A stretch of DNA of 64,000 nt from Pseudoduganella armeniaca (GCF_003028855.1 NZ_CP028324.1:5580001-5644000), one strand, 5' to 3'; positions 28,926-38,879 are shown, counted from the stretch's first letter. Notes: generated by a model not told the origin, from the sequence alone. Numbers and translations are program-made.

Positions 28926-29593
28926 GCCTTCCTCCCGGAGACCTCGACGATCGCATCGAGGATATTGGAATAGGCGCCGCAGCGGCAGATGTTGCCGCTC
29001 ATGCGTTCGCGAATCTCCGCTTCGGTCAGCAGGGGCGCGCTGGTCAGGTCGTCCGTCACATGGCTGGGAATGCCCTTGCGGATTTCGTCCAGCACGGAGA
29101 CGGCCGAGCAGATCTGCCCGGGCGTACAGTAGCCGCACTGGTAGCCGTCGTGCTTGACGAACGCCGCCTGCATCGGATGCAGCTTGTCGGGCGTACCCAG
29201 GCCCTCGATGGTCGTCACTTGCGCGCCCTGGTGCATCACGGCCAGGGTCAGGCACGAATTGATGCGGCGGCCGTCGACGATCACCGTGCAGGCGCCGCAC
29301 TGGCCCTGGTCACAGCCCTTCTTGGTACCCGTCAGGCGCAGGTGCTCGCGCAAGGCGTCGAGCAGCGTCGTGCGCGTGTCGACTTCCAGCTGGCGCTGCT
29401 GGCCGTTCACCGTTAGCGCTACCTTTGTCGTCACGGGTGGCGTCGGGGTATCGGTTCGCGTCCCGATGGGCTGCGCCTGGCCGGCGGCAACGGCGGGAAC
29501 GGCCGCCACGGTGGCGGAAACGGCGCCCGCGATCAGCAGGTCGCGCCGGGTGAGCTTGACGTCGCTCGATCGTGATTCGATGTGGTCATCCAT
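28922..29593 (-). CDS. paoA: Periplasmic aldehyde oxidoreductase, [2Fe-2S] subunit PaoA with Tat signal
   Basis: 223-aa iron-sulfur subunit. The N terminus carries a twin-arginine signal (LTRRDLLIAGAVSATVAAV), so the assembled complex is exported folded. The mature part has LTVNGQQRQLEVDTRTTLLD, then cluster motifs CDQGQCGACTVIVDGRR, CGYCTPGQI and CRCGAYSNIL. The ATG at 29593 (MDDHIESRSS) places the RR about 20 residues in, normal for PaoA. First gene of the minus-strand paoABC operon. Confidence 0.93.
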   Translation of the reverse strand: MDDHIESRSSDVKLTRRDLLIAGAVSATVAAVPAVAAGQAQPIGTRTDTPTPPVTTKVALTVNGQQRQLEVDTRTTLLDALREHLRLTGTKKGCDQGQCGACTVIVDGRRINSCLTLAVMHQGAQVTTIEGLGTPDKLHPMQAAFVKHDGYQCGYCTPGQICSAVSVLDEIRKGIPSHVTDDLTSAPLLTEAEIRERMSGNICRCGAYSNILDAIVEVSGRKA

Positions 29594-29719
29594 GGTTCGA
29601 TCCTGTGGCTGGGTGAATGGACGTGGCGTGGCGTGGCCGGGCCGGGCCGGACCAAAAGTTATCTTAAGGGCATAATGAAAAACGATTAGCACGTTTGACT
29701 GGCATAGTCTTATGAACAC

Positions 29720-29754
29720 GGCTCATGAATGAGCCGGCCGGTTACAAGAACCGG
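29720..29754. promoter_or_regulatory. Two adjacent hairpins in the divergent paoA / DUF454 spacer
   Basis: GGCTCATGAATGAGCC (29720-29735) is a perfect 16-base palindrome. Two bases on, CCGGTT and AACCGG (29738-29754) form a second stem with a 5-base loop. No T tract follows. They sit about 130 bases before paoA and 65 bases before the DUF454 gene; role unknown, possibly an operator or 5' leader structure. Confidence 0.3.
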
Positions 29755-29818
29755 GCGTTATCATGCAAACCGGCAGCGCTTGGGTTACGCTGCGCGCTGA
29801 TCTCTTGTCTGGACATTG

Positions 29819-30190
29819 ATGAAGCACCTGCTCAACCTGATTGGCTGCCTCGCGGTCGTGCTGGCCGTCTTCGGCGTCTTCCTGCCGCTGCTGCCGACGA
29901 CGCCGTTCCTGCTGCTGGCCTCCGCCTGCTTCGTGCGCGGTTCGCCGCGCCTGCACAACTGGCTGCGTACCAACCGCGTGTTCGGCGCCTACATGCGCGA
30001 CTACGAGGACGGCCGCGGCATCCCGCTGCGCGGCAAGATCGTCATGCTGGTGCTGATGTGGGCTTCGCTGGCCTGGTCGATGACGCGCGTGCCGCATGTC
30101 GCGCTGGTGCTGCTGCTGGCGGCGATCGGCATGGGTGTAACGGTGTATCTGGTGCGGTATGTGCCGACGATGCGCCCTACGCGCCGATAG
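29819..30190 (+). CDS. YbaN/DUF454 family inner-membrane protein
   Basis: 123-aa protein with membrane helices at about residues 5-40 and 75-115. It has the DUF454 signature FGVFLPLLPTTPFLLLASACF near the N terminus and the cytoplasmic loop SPRLHNWLRTNRVFGAYMRDY. The family is widespread and uncharacterised. The ATG at 29819 follows a TTG directly upstream; the ATG is preferred. It is divergent from paoABC. Confidence 0.82.
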   Translation: MKHLLNLIGCLAVVLAVFGVFLPLLPTTPFLLLASACFVRGSPRLHNWLRTNRVFGAYMRDYEDGRGIPLRGKIVMLVLMWASLAWSMTRVPHVALVLLLAAIGMGVTVYLVRYVPTMRPTRR

Positions 30191-30234
30191 CGCCGCTGTC
30201 GTAGAATGCCGTTTTTGCAACTTTGGAAATACCG

Positions 30235-30789
30235 ATGCGATTTTCTTTCCTGCGCGAGTTCGCGCTAACGGCGGCGCTGACGGCGCTGCTGCTGGCCGGC
30301 GCTAACGCTGGCGCCGCCACCCCCTCCTGCAAGGCCGAACTGGGTGACGTCCGGGCCGCCCAGCTGGTCAACCAGTGCATTCTCGTATCGCCTGCCACGC
30401 GCCCGCCCTGCAATGCAGCCAACAGCTGCCAGCTGATCGAGGGAGAAATCCTGCGCAGCTGCGCGCTGCTGGAGGGGAAAGCACCCGCCTTCTGCGGCAA
30501 ACCGGCCCGCAGCGGCACGTACGAAGGATACCTGGTGGGTGGCGGCGGCATCGACAACAGCAGCTTGCTGATCCGCCTCGATGACGGCCGCCGCATTGAC
30601 GCGTGGTGCGGCGCTTGCGGCGACTGGTTCGGCGAGGGCGACGAGAACGACCTGCGCGACCTGAAGCCGGCCTACGTGGGCAAGCGGGTGCGCGTCGTTG
30701 TGAAGGTGCGCCGCAATGGCGGTACGTTGGTCGGTCCGGGCGACGAGGACATGGAGCCGTTCATCCAGTCCGTGCAGTTCCTCAAGTAA
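30235..30789 (+). CDS. Exported cysteine-rich protein of unknown function
   Basis: 184-aa protein with an N-terminal signal peptide (MRFSFLREFALTAAL ... AGAATPSC). The mature part contains eight cysteines, six of them in the first half, including CNAANSC and a final WCGAC motif that resembles a redox CxxC. The even number and periplasmic location suggest disulfides. GGAA eight bases before the ATG at 30235 sets the start. No family recognised. Confidence 0.62.
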   Translation: MRFSFLREFALTAALTALLLAGANAGAATPSCKAELGDVRAAQLVNQCILVSPATRPPCNAANSCQLIEGEILRSCALLEGKAPAFCGKPARSGTYEGYLVGGGGIDNSSLLIRLDDGRRIDAWCGACGDWFGEGDENDLRDLKPAYVGKRVRVVVKVRRNGGTLVGPGDEDMEPFIQSVQFLK

Positions 30790-30811
30790 GGCAACACCTA
30801 ACAGCCGAGGC

Positions 30812-30850
30812 CGTGTCCCACTGCGGGGTCAGTCACCAAAACGGGACACG
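30812..30850. terminator. Hairpin between convergent genes
   Basis: Arms CGTGTCCC (30812-30819) and GGGACACG (30843-30850) with a 23-base loop lie between two converging genes. A GGGACA core is shared with other intergenic hairpins here. No T tract, so it may be a repeat element rather than a true terminator. Confidence 0.4.
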
Positions 30851-30867
30851 AGCTGAACGGAAAGGTT

Positions 30868-31584
30868 TTACTCGCCCTTCTCGTACTGCCCGCGCCATCC
30901 TTCCGGCTCGGTCACGCGCAGCTTGCCGCCGTCGTTCTTCAGCGTCATCGTCTTGAACGCCTGCGGCATCAGCACCTCCGGGTTCGCGACCGTGAAGCCG
31001 GCCAGGCGCAGCGCTGCGCGCTGCGGCGGTACCGTCAGCCACTGCCACGCCGCGTCCGAGCCTTCCATGCGCAGGCCCACGCGCGCCCATTGCTCCTGCG
31101 CCGGCATCTGCACGATGGCGTCGCCATTGCGCTGGCTGACGGCCGTGGCGCGCTTGCCGCTGGCGCTCTCGAACCGCACCTCCACGCCCGGCAGCGGGCC
31201 TTGGTGGGGGAAGCCGACAACGGCGATCCAGCTGCCCGGCTCCGCCGGCTTGGTGCCGCTGTAGTCTTCCTCGGCGAAAGCGGCAAAAGTGGGTGCCTGC
31301 GCTGGCTTCGCGCTGGTCAGCGTGATGTCGTCACCATTGGCGACCCAGGTCCCGCTCGCCATCTGGTCGTCGGCGCCGTAGCTCAGCGACCATTCGAAGC
31401 TGCCGTCCTTCTTCAGCAGCAGCTCCGACCCCACCTCCGTCATGCCGTGCAGGTAGTAGTGGCCCGGCAGCGTGGCGCTGGCGGCGCTGGCCGCGACGGG
31501 CGCCTTGGCGGCCGGGGCGCACAGCGCGGGAGCGGAAAAGATCAGGGCCAGCAGGGTCGCGGCGGAGGCAAGTGTGGTGGACAT
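30868..31584 (-). CDS. Exported protein of unknown function
   Basis: 238-aa protein with a signal peptide (MSTTLASAATLLALIFSAPALCA). The mature part has GHYYLHGMTEVGSELLLKKDGSFEWSL early on, then an alternating beta-rich region without cysteines. Layout suggests a small beta-sandwich lipid- or ligand-binding protein, but I cannot name the family. The ATG at 31584 directly precedes the signal peptide. It lies downstream of the large helicase gene on the same strand. Confidence 0.6.
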   Translation of the reverse strand: MSTTLASAATLLALIFSAPALCAPAAKAPVAASAASATLPGHYYLHGMTEVGSELLLKKDGSFEWSLSYGADDQMASGTWVANGDDITLTSAKPAQAPTFAAFAEEDYSGTKPAEPGSWIAVVGFPHQGPLPGVEVRFESASGKRATAVSQRNGDAIVQMPAQEQWARVGLRMEGSDAAWQWLTVPPQRAALRLAGFTVANPEVLMPQAFKTMTLKNDGGKLRVTEPEGWRGQYEKGE

Positions 31585-31661
31585 GGCGAAGGCGGTAACG
31601 GTCGATGCAGCCGATATGGGGCGGGTTGACCCAATTACAATAGAGACAATAGCGCCGCACT

Positions 31662-34600
31662 TCAGCGGCAGGCCAGCGCGACCTGCATCGCCGTCGGCGC
31701 GGGCACCAGCCGTGCGGCGCCGGCATGCGTATCCAGCCGCATGACCGGCAGCTGTTCGCACAGCTCCATGAAATGCGGCAGCCGCGACCAGTCCGCATGA
31801 CTGCCGATCACGTACAGGCGTTGCTGGGCGCGCGTGACGGCCACGTTCAACAGGTTGGGTTTGGCGGCCGCCCACTCGCGCGCACCGGCGCCCGCGCTGC
31901 CCGACTGCGTGCCCAGCACAAGGAACACGATCGACGCCTCCTTGCCCTGGAACGTGTGCACGGTTCCCGCGCTCAGCGTGACTGGCACGGTGCCCGCAGG
32001 CGCGCGCGGCCGGGCCTGGCCGACCTCCCTGGCACAGGCGTCCGTCACGTCGCGGAACGGCGAGATCACGTAGACCGATGCCGGCTTGCTGCCGCCCTTG
32101 CCGTCCGCGACCTGCGGCCAATGCCGTGCCAGCGTGCGCAACAACGCGCGCAGCGTCACGATTTCCTCGTGTACCACCTTGCCGTCGGCCTCGCCCCGCA
32201 CATCGATCCAGCAGGTCGGCGCCAGGTTAGGCGCGACCTCGCGCGCCAGCGTCGCCTGCACCATCTGGCCGCCGTAGGCGATCCGGTTGGCGACCTCGAA
32301 CATGGGGCTCATGCAGCGCCGGTGCGTGCGCAACGGCAGGCCGCTCCAGATGCCTTCCACCAGTGCCCCATGGCGCATCGTGCGGTCGGCCAGCCGCTGC
32401 GCCGATTGCAGCGATGGCGACCAGCGGGCGATCGTCGCGTCATCCAGGCCGCGATGCCGTCCCAGTTGTTCCACCAGGCGGCGCGGCGCCGTGACGACCG
32501 GTTCGATCTGCAGCGGGTCGCCCACCACCACGGCGCGACGGGCCCGGTACAAGGCACCCGCCACCGCGGCCGGCGGCGCCTGCCCGGCCTCGTCGATCAG
32601 CACCCAGCCCAGGCTTTCCGGCCCCATGCCCTGGAACAGCCGGCCGAACGACGCCAGCGTGGTCGAGACCACCGGCATGACGAAGAACAGCGCCTGCCAG
32701 ACGGCTGGCAGGTCGTTTCGGGCGATCTTGGGTGCGCCCCCACACAACAGCGTGCGCACCAGCCCGAGCGCCTTGAACCAGTTGCCGGCATCGGCCATCA
32801 GCGTAGCCTGGTGCAGCGCCAGCGCGGCGAGGAACAGCTGCGTGCGCGCGGTATCGAAGCTGGCCGTCACCCACAGGCTGGCGCGGTGCCGCTCGGCCGC
32901 CGGCCAGGCGAGAAACGCGCCGTCCGGCAGCGTGCCCACGGCCGCGTCCTGGCGCAAGCTGGCGATACGCTGTTCCAGCTGCGCCGCCCGGCTGGCCAGC
33001 GCGGCGAGCTCCTCCTCCACCGCCTGCAAGGCGACGCGCTGTGCCGCCAGCGCATCGCCGTGCGCCCGCGCGGCCCGCGTTCCCGCGTCCGCGCGTTGCG
33101 CGGTCTCGTGCTCGAGGCGTGCCCGTTCGGCATCGAGCGATTGCAATGCGGCCCGGGCGGTATCGAACGCCGCGCGCACCTGCGCCATCCGTGCCTTCCA
33201 GTCGCGATACCCCGCCGTCTCCATGCCGACCAGCTTCTTCAGGAGCCGCGTCAGCAGGCCCGGCTCCTGCAGCTCGCGCACTTCCGCCAGCGTGATGCGG
33301 CAGTCCTCGACGACCAGCGCCTGTGCCTCGTGCTGGCGCTGCAGGGCGGCCAGCGCTGCCGCGTCCTGCTCGGCGAGAATGGCCTGCGCCGCCAGGCGGC
33401 TCTCCTCGGCGGCGACCAGTGCCTGCCGCTCGCGCTCGAGGCCGCCCAGCCGTGCGTGCAGGGCTGCGCGGCGCGCGGCCAGTTGGGGCAGCTCGTCCAG
33501 CGCTTCCTGCACGGCCGCCAGCCGCGCCCGCGCGGCGTCCACCTCGGCCAGCCGTTGCTTGAACGCCGTGCGGGCATCGTGCCAGCGGCGCAGCTGTCCC
33601 GCGGCCCCGCCCACCTTCGCTTGCGCGCGCGCGAGGTCGAGCCAGGGCTTCAGCGAGGAAGGCTGCCCGGGCTGCGGGTGCGTGGCGCGGTCGGCCAGCT
33701 CGACCGCGGACTCGAACCCCATCAGCGCATCGGCCACCGCCTCGCGGCGCTGCTTCTTCCCGAGCGCTCCGGCCACCAGCCCCACGGCCGGCCGCGCAAG
33801 CGGCATTTGCGCGCCAGCCAGGCCGCCGCCTCGGGCAGGTAGGCCGCGTCGGCAAATGCCTTGTCGTCGCGCGCGAACGGCAGCTCGAAGCTGATGTTCT
33901 GGACCGCCTCGTTGTTCGAACTGGTCACCACGATTTCCGTGCCCGCGACGATATCCTCGCGCAGGACCGGCGCCTCGGTATAGAACTTCACGCTGCCGTC
34001 GGCATGGGCGGTCCGGTCGGAGAACAGCTCGCGTGGATGCTCCAGCGCCGCGATGCGGCGGGCGCGCTGCACCACGGCGTCCGCGACCAGGTCGCGCAGC
34101 AGCGTGGTCTTGCCCGTGCCCGGCGGCCCGTTGACGGCCACCAGGCCGCGCGATTGCGCGCCGTCGGCACGACCGACCGTGGCCATGATCCGGCCCACGG
34201 CGGCCTGCTGGGCCAGCACCAGCGGTTCGTGCGGCGCCGCGGGCCAACGTCCCGCCGGCATCAGCGCCGGCCGGACCTGCCGTGCCAGCTCGTCGCCCGC
34301 CAGCAGGTCGGTCCGCTCTGCCGCCGGGCTGTCCGGCCCGAGGTATTGCGCCAGCGCGGCAGGGAACGTGGCAGGATCCTGCTGCTGCAGCAATGCGAGC
34401 TCTTCCAGGAAAAAGGAATTGAACATTGCCGCCGCCTGCTCGGGCCGGGGATTGAGCTCGCCCGTCTTGCGGCTGCGGTACAGGCGCACGGTTTCGATAT
34501 GGATCGCCGGCGCCAGGCTCGCCTCGGCATCGTCGCCGGCCAGGTGGCGCAAGGCGATGCCCCACTCGTCGACGAGCGCTTCCCACGTCAGGCGGTACGG

Positions 34601-35224
34601 TGCCTCGTCCGGGGCGTTATCCGCGTGCTGCTGGCGCCGTTCGGCCACGCGCGCATCGAATTGCGTCGCGCGCGACTGCAGGGTGCCGGCAACGCCGTCG
34701 AGCGAGGCACCGGCGCGCAGCAGCTCCGACCCCACCGCAAAGGCTGCCGCGACATAGGTATTCTCCAGCGGCCCGCCGTCCTCGTCGACGATGAAGCCGG
34801 CCAGCCAGCCGACGCCGCGCACGGGGCGGTAGCGTTCATCCTCGGTCGGGCGCAAGCCATGCGCATCCAGGATGAACTGCACGAAGCCATGCTTGGGTCC
34901 GACGCCCAGGTAGATGGCGTGGGCGTAGCTGTCCGGCAGCTTCTTCGGGTCGCTGGCGGCACTGGCGTCGACCTGGTCGGACAAGCGGAAGCGCGGCTCA
35001 TGCCAGGGCAGCGTGCGCGGCTCGTCGGGCCGGAACGTCTGCACGATGCGTTCCGGACCGCTGTCGCTGCTGCCGGCGTCCTCCACGCCCAGGTCCTCCA
35101 GCTCCAGCTGCGCGTCGTCCACGGGCGCGGACCGCCCCGGCTGCCCCACCGTGGGGGCATCGGGGATATTGAAGATCTCGACGTCGCGCCAGAAAGCCAG
35201 TACTTGCCTCATGCAATCCACCAT
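31662..35224 (-). CDS. Large SF1 DNA2/NAM7-like ATPase/helicase with coiled coil, frameshifted
   Basis: Repaired length about 1187 aa. An unrecognised N-terminal domain (about 360 residues) precedes Walker A NGPPGTGKTTLLRDL (about 371). A long Ala/Arg/Glu-rich coiled coil (about 480-740) follows, then Walker B LIDEAGQAPP, and the SF1 C-terminal motifs TFQGKEASIVFLVLG and NVAVTRAQQRLYVIG. The frame breaks at the T run 33806-33808 (+ strand): AWLARK should continue MPLARPAVGLVAGALGKK one frame over, so one A is missing on the coding strand. A start at 35212 (MRQVLAF) is also possible. Function unknown; such ATPases act in DNA/RNA metabolism or defence. Confidence 0.8.
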
Positions 35225-35376
35225 CGTGATGACCCGGACCAGGAAGATTACCCCAATGCGGCCAGCGCCGACACTGGTACAGCTGCGCGGGCGAAGCACG
35301 GGCGCAGATCGTCGGATGGAATCGGCGTATATTCGGACCATCCGCTTCTGTCCCGCTACCCGTCCGAGGAACCGCC

Positions 35377-35856
35377 ATGAACCGATTCGTCTGCAGCGCC
35401 AGCCTGGCCGCCGCCGCGCTGCTTGCGTCCGCCAACGCCGGCGCCAGCGCCACCGTCACCTACGTCCACCCCGAAAAAATGACGGACGTGCCCCGCTACC
35501 CTTCGGAGCGTGAACAGATGGAGATCACGTTCCGCGAACATCTCGGCCAGCTGTCCGCCGGCTTGCCGGCCGGGCAGCAGCTGGTCGTGGAATTCCTCGA
35601 CATCGACCTGGCCGGCGACGTCTTCCCGCGCGTACCGGTACAGGACATCCGCGTGCTGAAGGGCCGCGCCGACTGGCCGCGCCTGCACCTGCGCTATCGC
35701 ATCGAGCAGGACGGGGCTGTGCTGCGCAGCGGCGAACGCCAGCTGTCCGATCCTGGCTACCTGATGACTACCAGCCGCTACGACCGCGAGCTGTACGCGC
35801 ATGAGAAGGACATGCTGGACGAGTGGTTCCGCAAGGACGTCCTCGGCACCCGTTGA
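35377..35856 (+). CDS. DUF3016-type exported protein
   Basis: 159-aa protein with a signal peptide ending near ANAGASA and a compact mature domain containing TYVHPEKMTDVPRYPSERE and VVEFLDIDLAGDVFPRV. This pattern resembles DUF3016, periplasmic proteins of unknown role in proteobacteria. It is divergent from the helicase gene (about 150 bases between starts). Confidence 0.65.
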   Translation: MNRFVCSASLAAAALLASANAGASATVTYVHPEKMTDVPRYPSEREQMEITFREHLGQLSAGLPAGQQLVVEFLDIDLAGDVFPRVPVQDIRVLKGRADWPRLHLRYRIEQDGAVLRSGERQLSDPGYLMTTSRYDRELYAHEKDMLDEWFRKDVLGTR

Positions 35857-35986
35857 CCCCTGCCGGCGCGGCACTCGTCCGCGCCTTGCACTGTTTCGCT
35901 GTTCAAAACCCCGCCCCGTGTTCCTTGCGTTTCTGATGTCACGGCGCCACACCTTCGCCGTGCGCGAGCGCGCGCGCCTGTAATCG

Positions 35987-36051
35987 TTGACAGGTAACCT
36001 CCCACAAAAATACAGTTTCATTTCCGGCGCAAACGTTTCATTCAACGAAAC
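35987..36051 (+). promoter_or_regulatory. Promoter and operator-like palindrome of the porin gene
   Basis: TTGACA (35987-35992), an 18-base spacer and TACAGT (36011-36016) make a plausible sigma-70 promoter. The predicted start is followed by GTTTCATTCAACGAAAC (36035-36051), with 8-base arms that match at 7 of 8 positions. Its place just downstream of the start fits a repressor site. Confidence 0.5.
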
Positions 36052-36117
36052 CTGAGCCGGAACGCCGGCCTTGCTGCGCGGTCGCGCGACCCACAACATA
36101 AAACAGGAGACGACAGA

Positions 36118-37203
36118 ATGAAAAAGACCATCGCGGCCACGGCCGTGCTGCACGCGATCTGCCTCGATGCCGCCGCGCAGTCCGGCATCACGTTGTACGG
36201 CATCGTCGATGCCGGCGTCACGCATGTGTCGGGCAATGGCATCAGCGGCGACCGGACTACCGTCGAGGCGGGCCAGATGCAGGTGTCGCGCTGGGGCGTA
36301 CGCGGCGTGGAGGACCTGGGCAACGGGCTGAAGGCGCGCTTCGGCCTGGAAAGCACGCTGCTCAACGACACCGGGGTGGCCGGCGTGGCCACCGGCACGC
36401 CATCGAACACCAGCCTGTTCGACCGCGAGGCCACCGTCGGCATCGCCGGCCCGTTCGGCTCCCTCGACATGGGACGGCAGAACATCCTGGGCGTGCAGTC
36501 CGTCGGCCTGGCCGATCCGATGGGCCTGGCCTTTGCCGCGACCAGCCCGAACGTGCTGTTCGCCGCGATGAACCACGCCGGCGTGTACGGGCCCTACGGC
36601 GCCAACAATGGCGGCACCGCGCTGCGGCAGAACAATTCGGTACGCTACGTGTCGCCGATCTGGCGCGGCGCCGGCTTCGCGCTGATGCACGGCTTCGGCG
36701 AGCAGGCCGGCGACGCCGAAAAGAGCACCTACCAGGGGGCCTCGGCCTTCTACAACAACGGCGCCCTGGCCGTCGCCGGCGCCTACGCGCGGCTGAAGAA
36801 CGTGACCAACACGGACCGGCTGGCGTCGCACGCCTACGGCATCAAGTACACCACCGGCGTGGCGGTGCTGAAGTCGACCTGGGCGCAGAACCGGCTGGAG
36901 AGCACGGGCCGCAAGATCACCATCTTCGGCGCCGGCGTCGACGTGCCCGTCAGCCCGGCCCTGACGCTGACGGGCGCGTTCTACAACACGCGCCGCTCGG
37001 GCGACCTGCACGACGACTCGCAGCAGTACATCGCCATCGCGCGCTATGCCCTCAGCAAGCGCAGCACGGCCTATGCGTCGCTCGGGCGGGCCACCACCGA
37101 CAGCGTCGTCACGGCCACGCAGATCAACCTGGCGCAGGGCTTCGTGCCCGTCGGCAGCGATGCGGCCAACCGCTTCACGGTCGGCCTGATGCACTACTTC
37201 TAA
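36118..37203 (+). CDS. Betaproteobacterial general porin (Porin_4 type)
   Basis: 361-aa outer-membrane beta-barrel. It has a short signal peptide (MKKTIAATAVLHAICLDAAA), the opening strand SGITLYGIVDAGVTHV, QVSRWGVRGVEDLGNGLKARF, and ends GLMHYF with a terminal aromatic residue, as needed for BAM assembly. Length and motifs match Burkholderiales porins. AGGAG precedes the ATG. It sits at the edge of the catabolic island and has its own promoter with an operator-like palindrome, so it may admit that pathway's substrate. Confidence 0.92.
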   Translation: MKKTIAATAVLHAICLDAAAQSGITLYGIVDAGVTHVSGNGISGDRTTVEAGQMQVSRWGVRGVEDLGNGLKARFGLESTLLNDTGVAGVATGTPSNTSLFDREATVGIAGPFGSLDMGRQNILGVQSVGLADPMGLAFAATSPNVLFAAMNHAGVYGPYGANNGGTALRQNNSVRYVSPIWRGAGFALMHGFGEQAGDAEKSTYQGASAFYNNGALAVAGAYARLKNVTNTDRLASHAYGIKYTTGVAVLKSTWAQNRLESTGRKITIFGAGVDVPVSPALTLTGAFYNTRRSGDLHDDSQQYIAIARYALSKRSTAYASLGRATTDSVVTATQINLAQGFVPVGSDAANRFTVGLMHYF

Positions 37204-37214
37204 GCAGTGGCAAG

Positions 37215-38879
37215 CTAGCGCGCGGCCGTGGCCTGCGCTTCCTGCAAGGTGCGCCACAGCACCTTGCCGGTGGCGGACTTCGGCAGCGCGCTGCAGAACT
37301 CGACCAGGCGCGGGCTTTTATACGCGGCCATGTTGGCATGGGCCCAGTCGACGATGTCCTGCTCGCTGACCGTGCCGGCAAAGCCGTCCTTCAGCGCCAC
37401 CACGGCCTTGACGGTCTCGCCGCGGCGCTCGTCGTGGCTGGCCACCACGCACACCTCGCGAATGGCCGGATGGCGGTACATCAGCGCTTCCACCTCGGCC
37501 GGCCAGACCTTGTAGCCGCAGGCGTTGATCATGCGCTTCAGGCGGTCCACCATGAAGAAGTAGCCCTCCGCGTCGACGCGCCCCAGGTCGCCCGTGCGCA
37601 GGAAGCGCTTGCCGTCGATCGGCACGAACGCGGCGGCGCTGGCTTCCGGGTTGTTCCAGTAGCCCTGCATCACCTGCGCGCCGTGCACGACGATCTCGCC
37701 CACCTCGCCCGCCGGCAGCTCGGCCAGCGTAATGGGGTCGATGACGCGCGCGTCGACGCCGAAGATGGGAATGCCCAGGCACTGCTTCTTCGGCCGCTCC
37801 GGCGGATTGACGTGGGTCGGCGCGATCGTCTCGGACATGCCATAGCCCTCGACGTAGTCGATGGCCAGCAGGTCGTGCATCTTCTGCGCGATCGCATCGG
37901 GCATCGCCGCTCCGCCCCCACTCATGCGCCGCACCGAGGACAGGTCGTACTCCGCCAGCCGTGGGCTCGACAGCAGGTCCACCACCATCGTCGAGATCAG
38001 CTGCAGCGCGTTGACACGGTGGCGGCGGATGCACTCGGCCGCCGTGTCGCGGTCCCAGCGTGCCAGCAACACCAGCGTGGCGCCGACGAAGATCGGGCCG
38101 TTCATGCCGCCCTGCATGCCCGTCACGTGGAACAGCGGCAGCACCGACAACGCCACCGCATCCTGCTGCGTACCGAACCACTGCATGCCCGCCACCGCCG
38201 TCACCATCGCATTGCGGTGGGTGTGCATGCAGCCCTTCGGGTAGCCGGTCGTACCGGAGGTGTACGGCATCACGCACAGGTCGTCCGGACCCGTCGCGAC
38301 GGGCGTGGGCTCGCCACCCTGCGCCAGCATGTCGCGCCAGGCCACCACGCCGGGTCCTTCGATGGCGGCGAATGGCGCGGCGACGAACTCCGGCACCTTC
38401 AGGTCGGTCGGCTGGCGCAGGTAATCGGCATAGGTGGCGACGACCGCGTGGCGCAAGCCTTGCCCGAGCAGCGGCGCGACCTGCGCATACAGGTCCTGCG
38501 CCACGACGACGGTGCGCGCGCCGGTGTCCTCCACGTAGTGGCGCAACTCGTCGGTCAGGTTCATCGGATTGACGGGCACCACCACCGCGCCGGCGCGCAG
38601 GATCGCGTAATACGCCAGCACGAACTGCGGGCTGTTCTGCAGGTACAGCAGCACGCGATCGCCCGGCGCCACGCCGCAGGCCTGCTGCAGGTAGGCGGCG
38701 ATGCGGCCCGTCTCCTGCCAGCATTCGGCATACGTGACGGGCGTGTCGTAGAAGATCAGGCAGGGCTTGTCGGGATAGCGCACGGCCGACACTTGCAGGT
38801 TGTAGCAAAGGCTCGTGTGCGGCACCGTCAGGTGGTGCGGCAGGCCGCGCGGCCAGACGGCGTAGTGACGCTCGTTCAT
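37215..38879 (-). CDS. AMP-dependent acyl-CoA synthetase/ligase
   Basis: 554-aa member of the adenylate-forming family; activates a carboxylic acid to its CoA thioester. The P-loop-like motif is PYTSGTTGYPKGCMHTHRN, followed by EGYGMSETIAPTHV, RTGDLGRVDAEGYF and the C-terminal lysine motif PKSATGKVLWRTL. GGAGA eight bases before the ATG at 38879 favours that start; an ATG at 38912 overlapping the acyl-CoA dehydrogenase stop is an alternative. It follows that gene in one minus-strand operon, so its acyl-CoA product is probably oxidised by it. Chain length is not predictable. Confidence 0.9.
   Translation of the reverse strand: MNERHYAVWPRGLPHHLTVPHTSLCYNLQVSAVRYPDKPCLIFYDTPVTYAECWQETGRIAAYLQQACGVAPGDRVLLYLQNSPQFVLAYYAILRAGAVVVPVNPMNLTDELRHYVEDTGARTVVVAQDLYAQVAPLLGQGLRHAVVATYADYLRQPTDLKVPEFVAAPFAAIEGPGVVAWRDMLAQGGEPTPVATGPDDLCVMPYTSGTTGYPKGCMHTHRNAMVTAVAGMQWFGTQQDAVALSVLPLFHVTGMQGGMNGPIFVGATLVLLARWDRDTAAECIRRHRVNALQLISTMVVDLLSSPRLAEYDLSSVRRMSGGGAAMPDAIAQKMHDLLAIDYVEGYGMSETIAPTHVNPPERPKKQCLGIPIFGVDARVIDPITLAELPAGEVGEIVVHGAQVMQGYWNNPEASAAAFVPIDGKRFLRTGDLGRVDAEGYFFMVDRLKRMINACGYKVWPAEVEALMYRHPAIREVCVVASHDERRGETVKAVVALKDGFAGTVSEQDIVDWAHANMAAYKSPRLVEFCSALPKSATGKVLWRTLQEAQATAAR

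Noticed and set aside
35857..36117. Possible small gene before the porin
   Set aside because: The frame there is Arg/Cys-rich and overlaps the promoter and palindrome; no coding signal.
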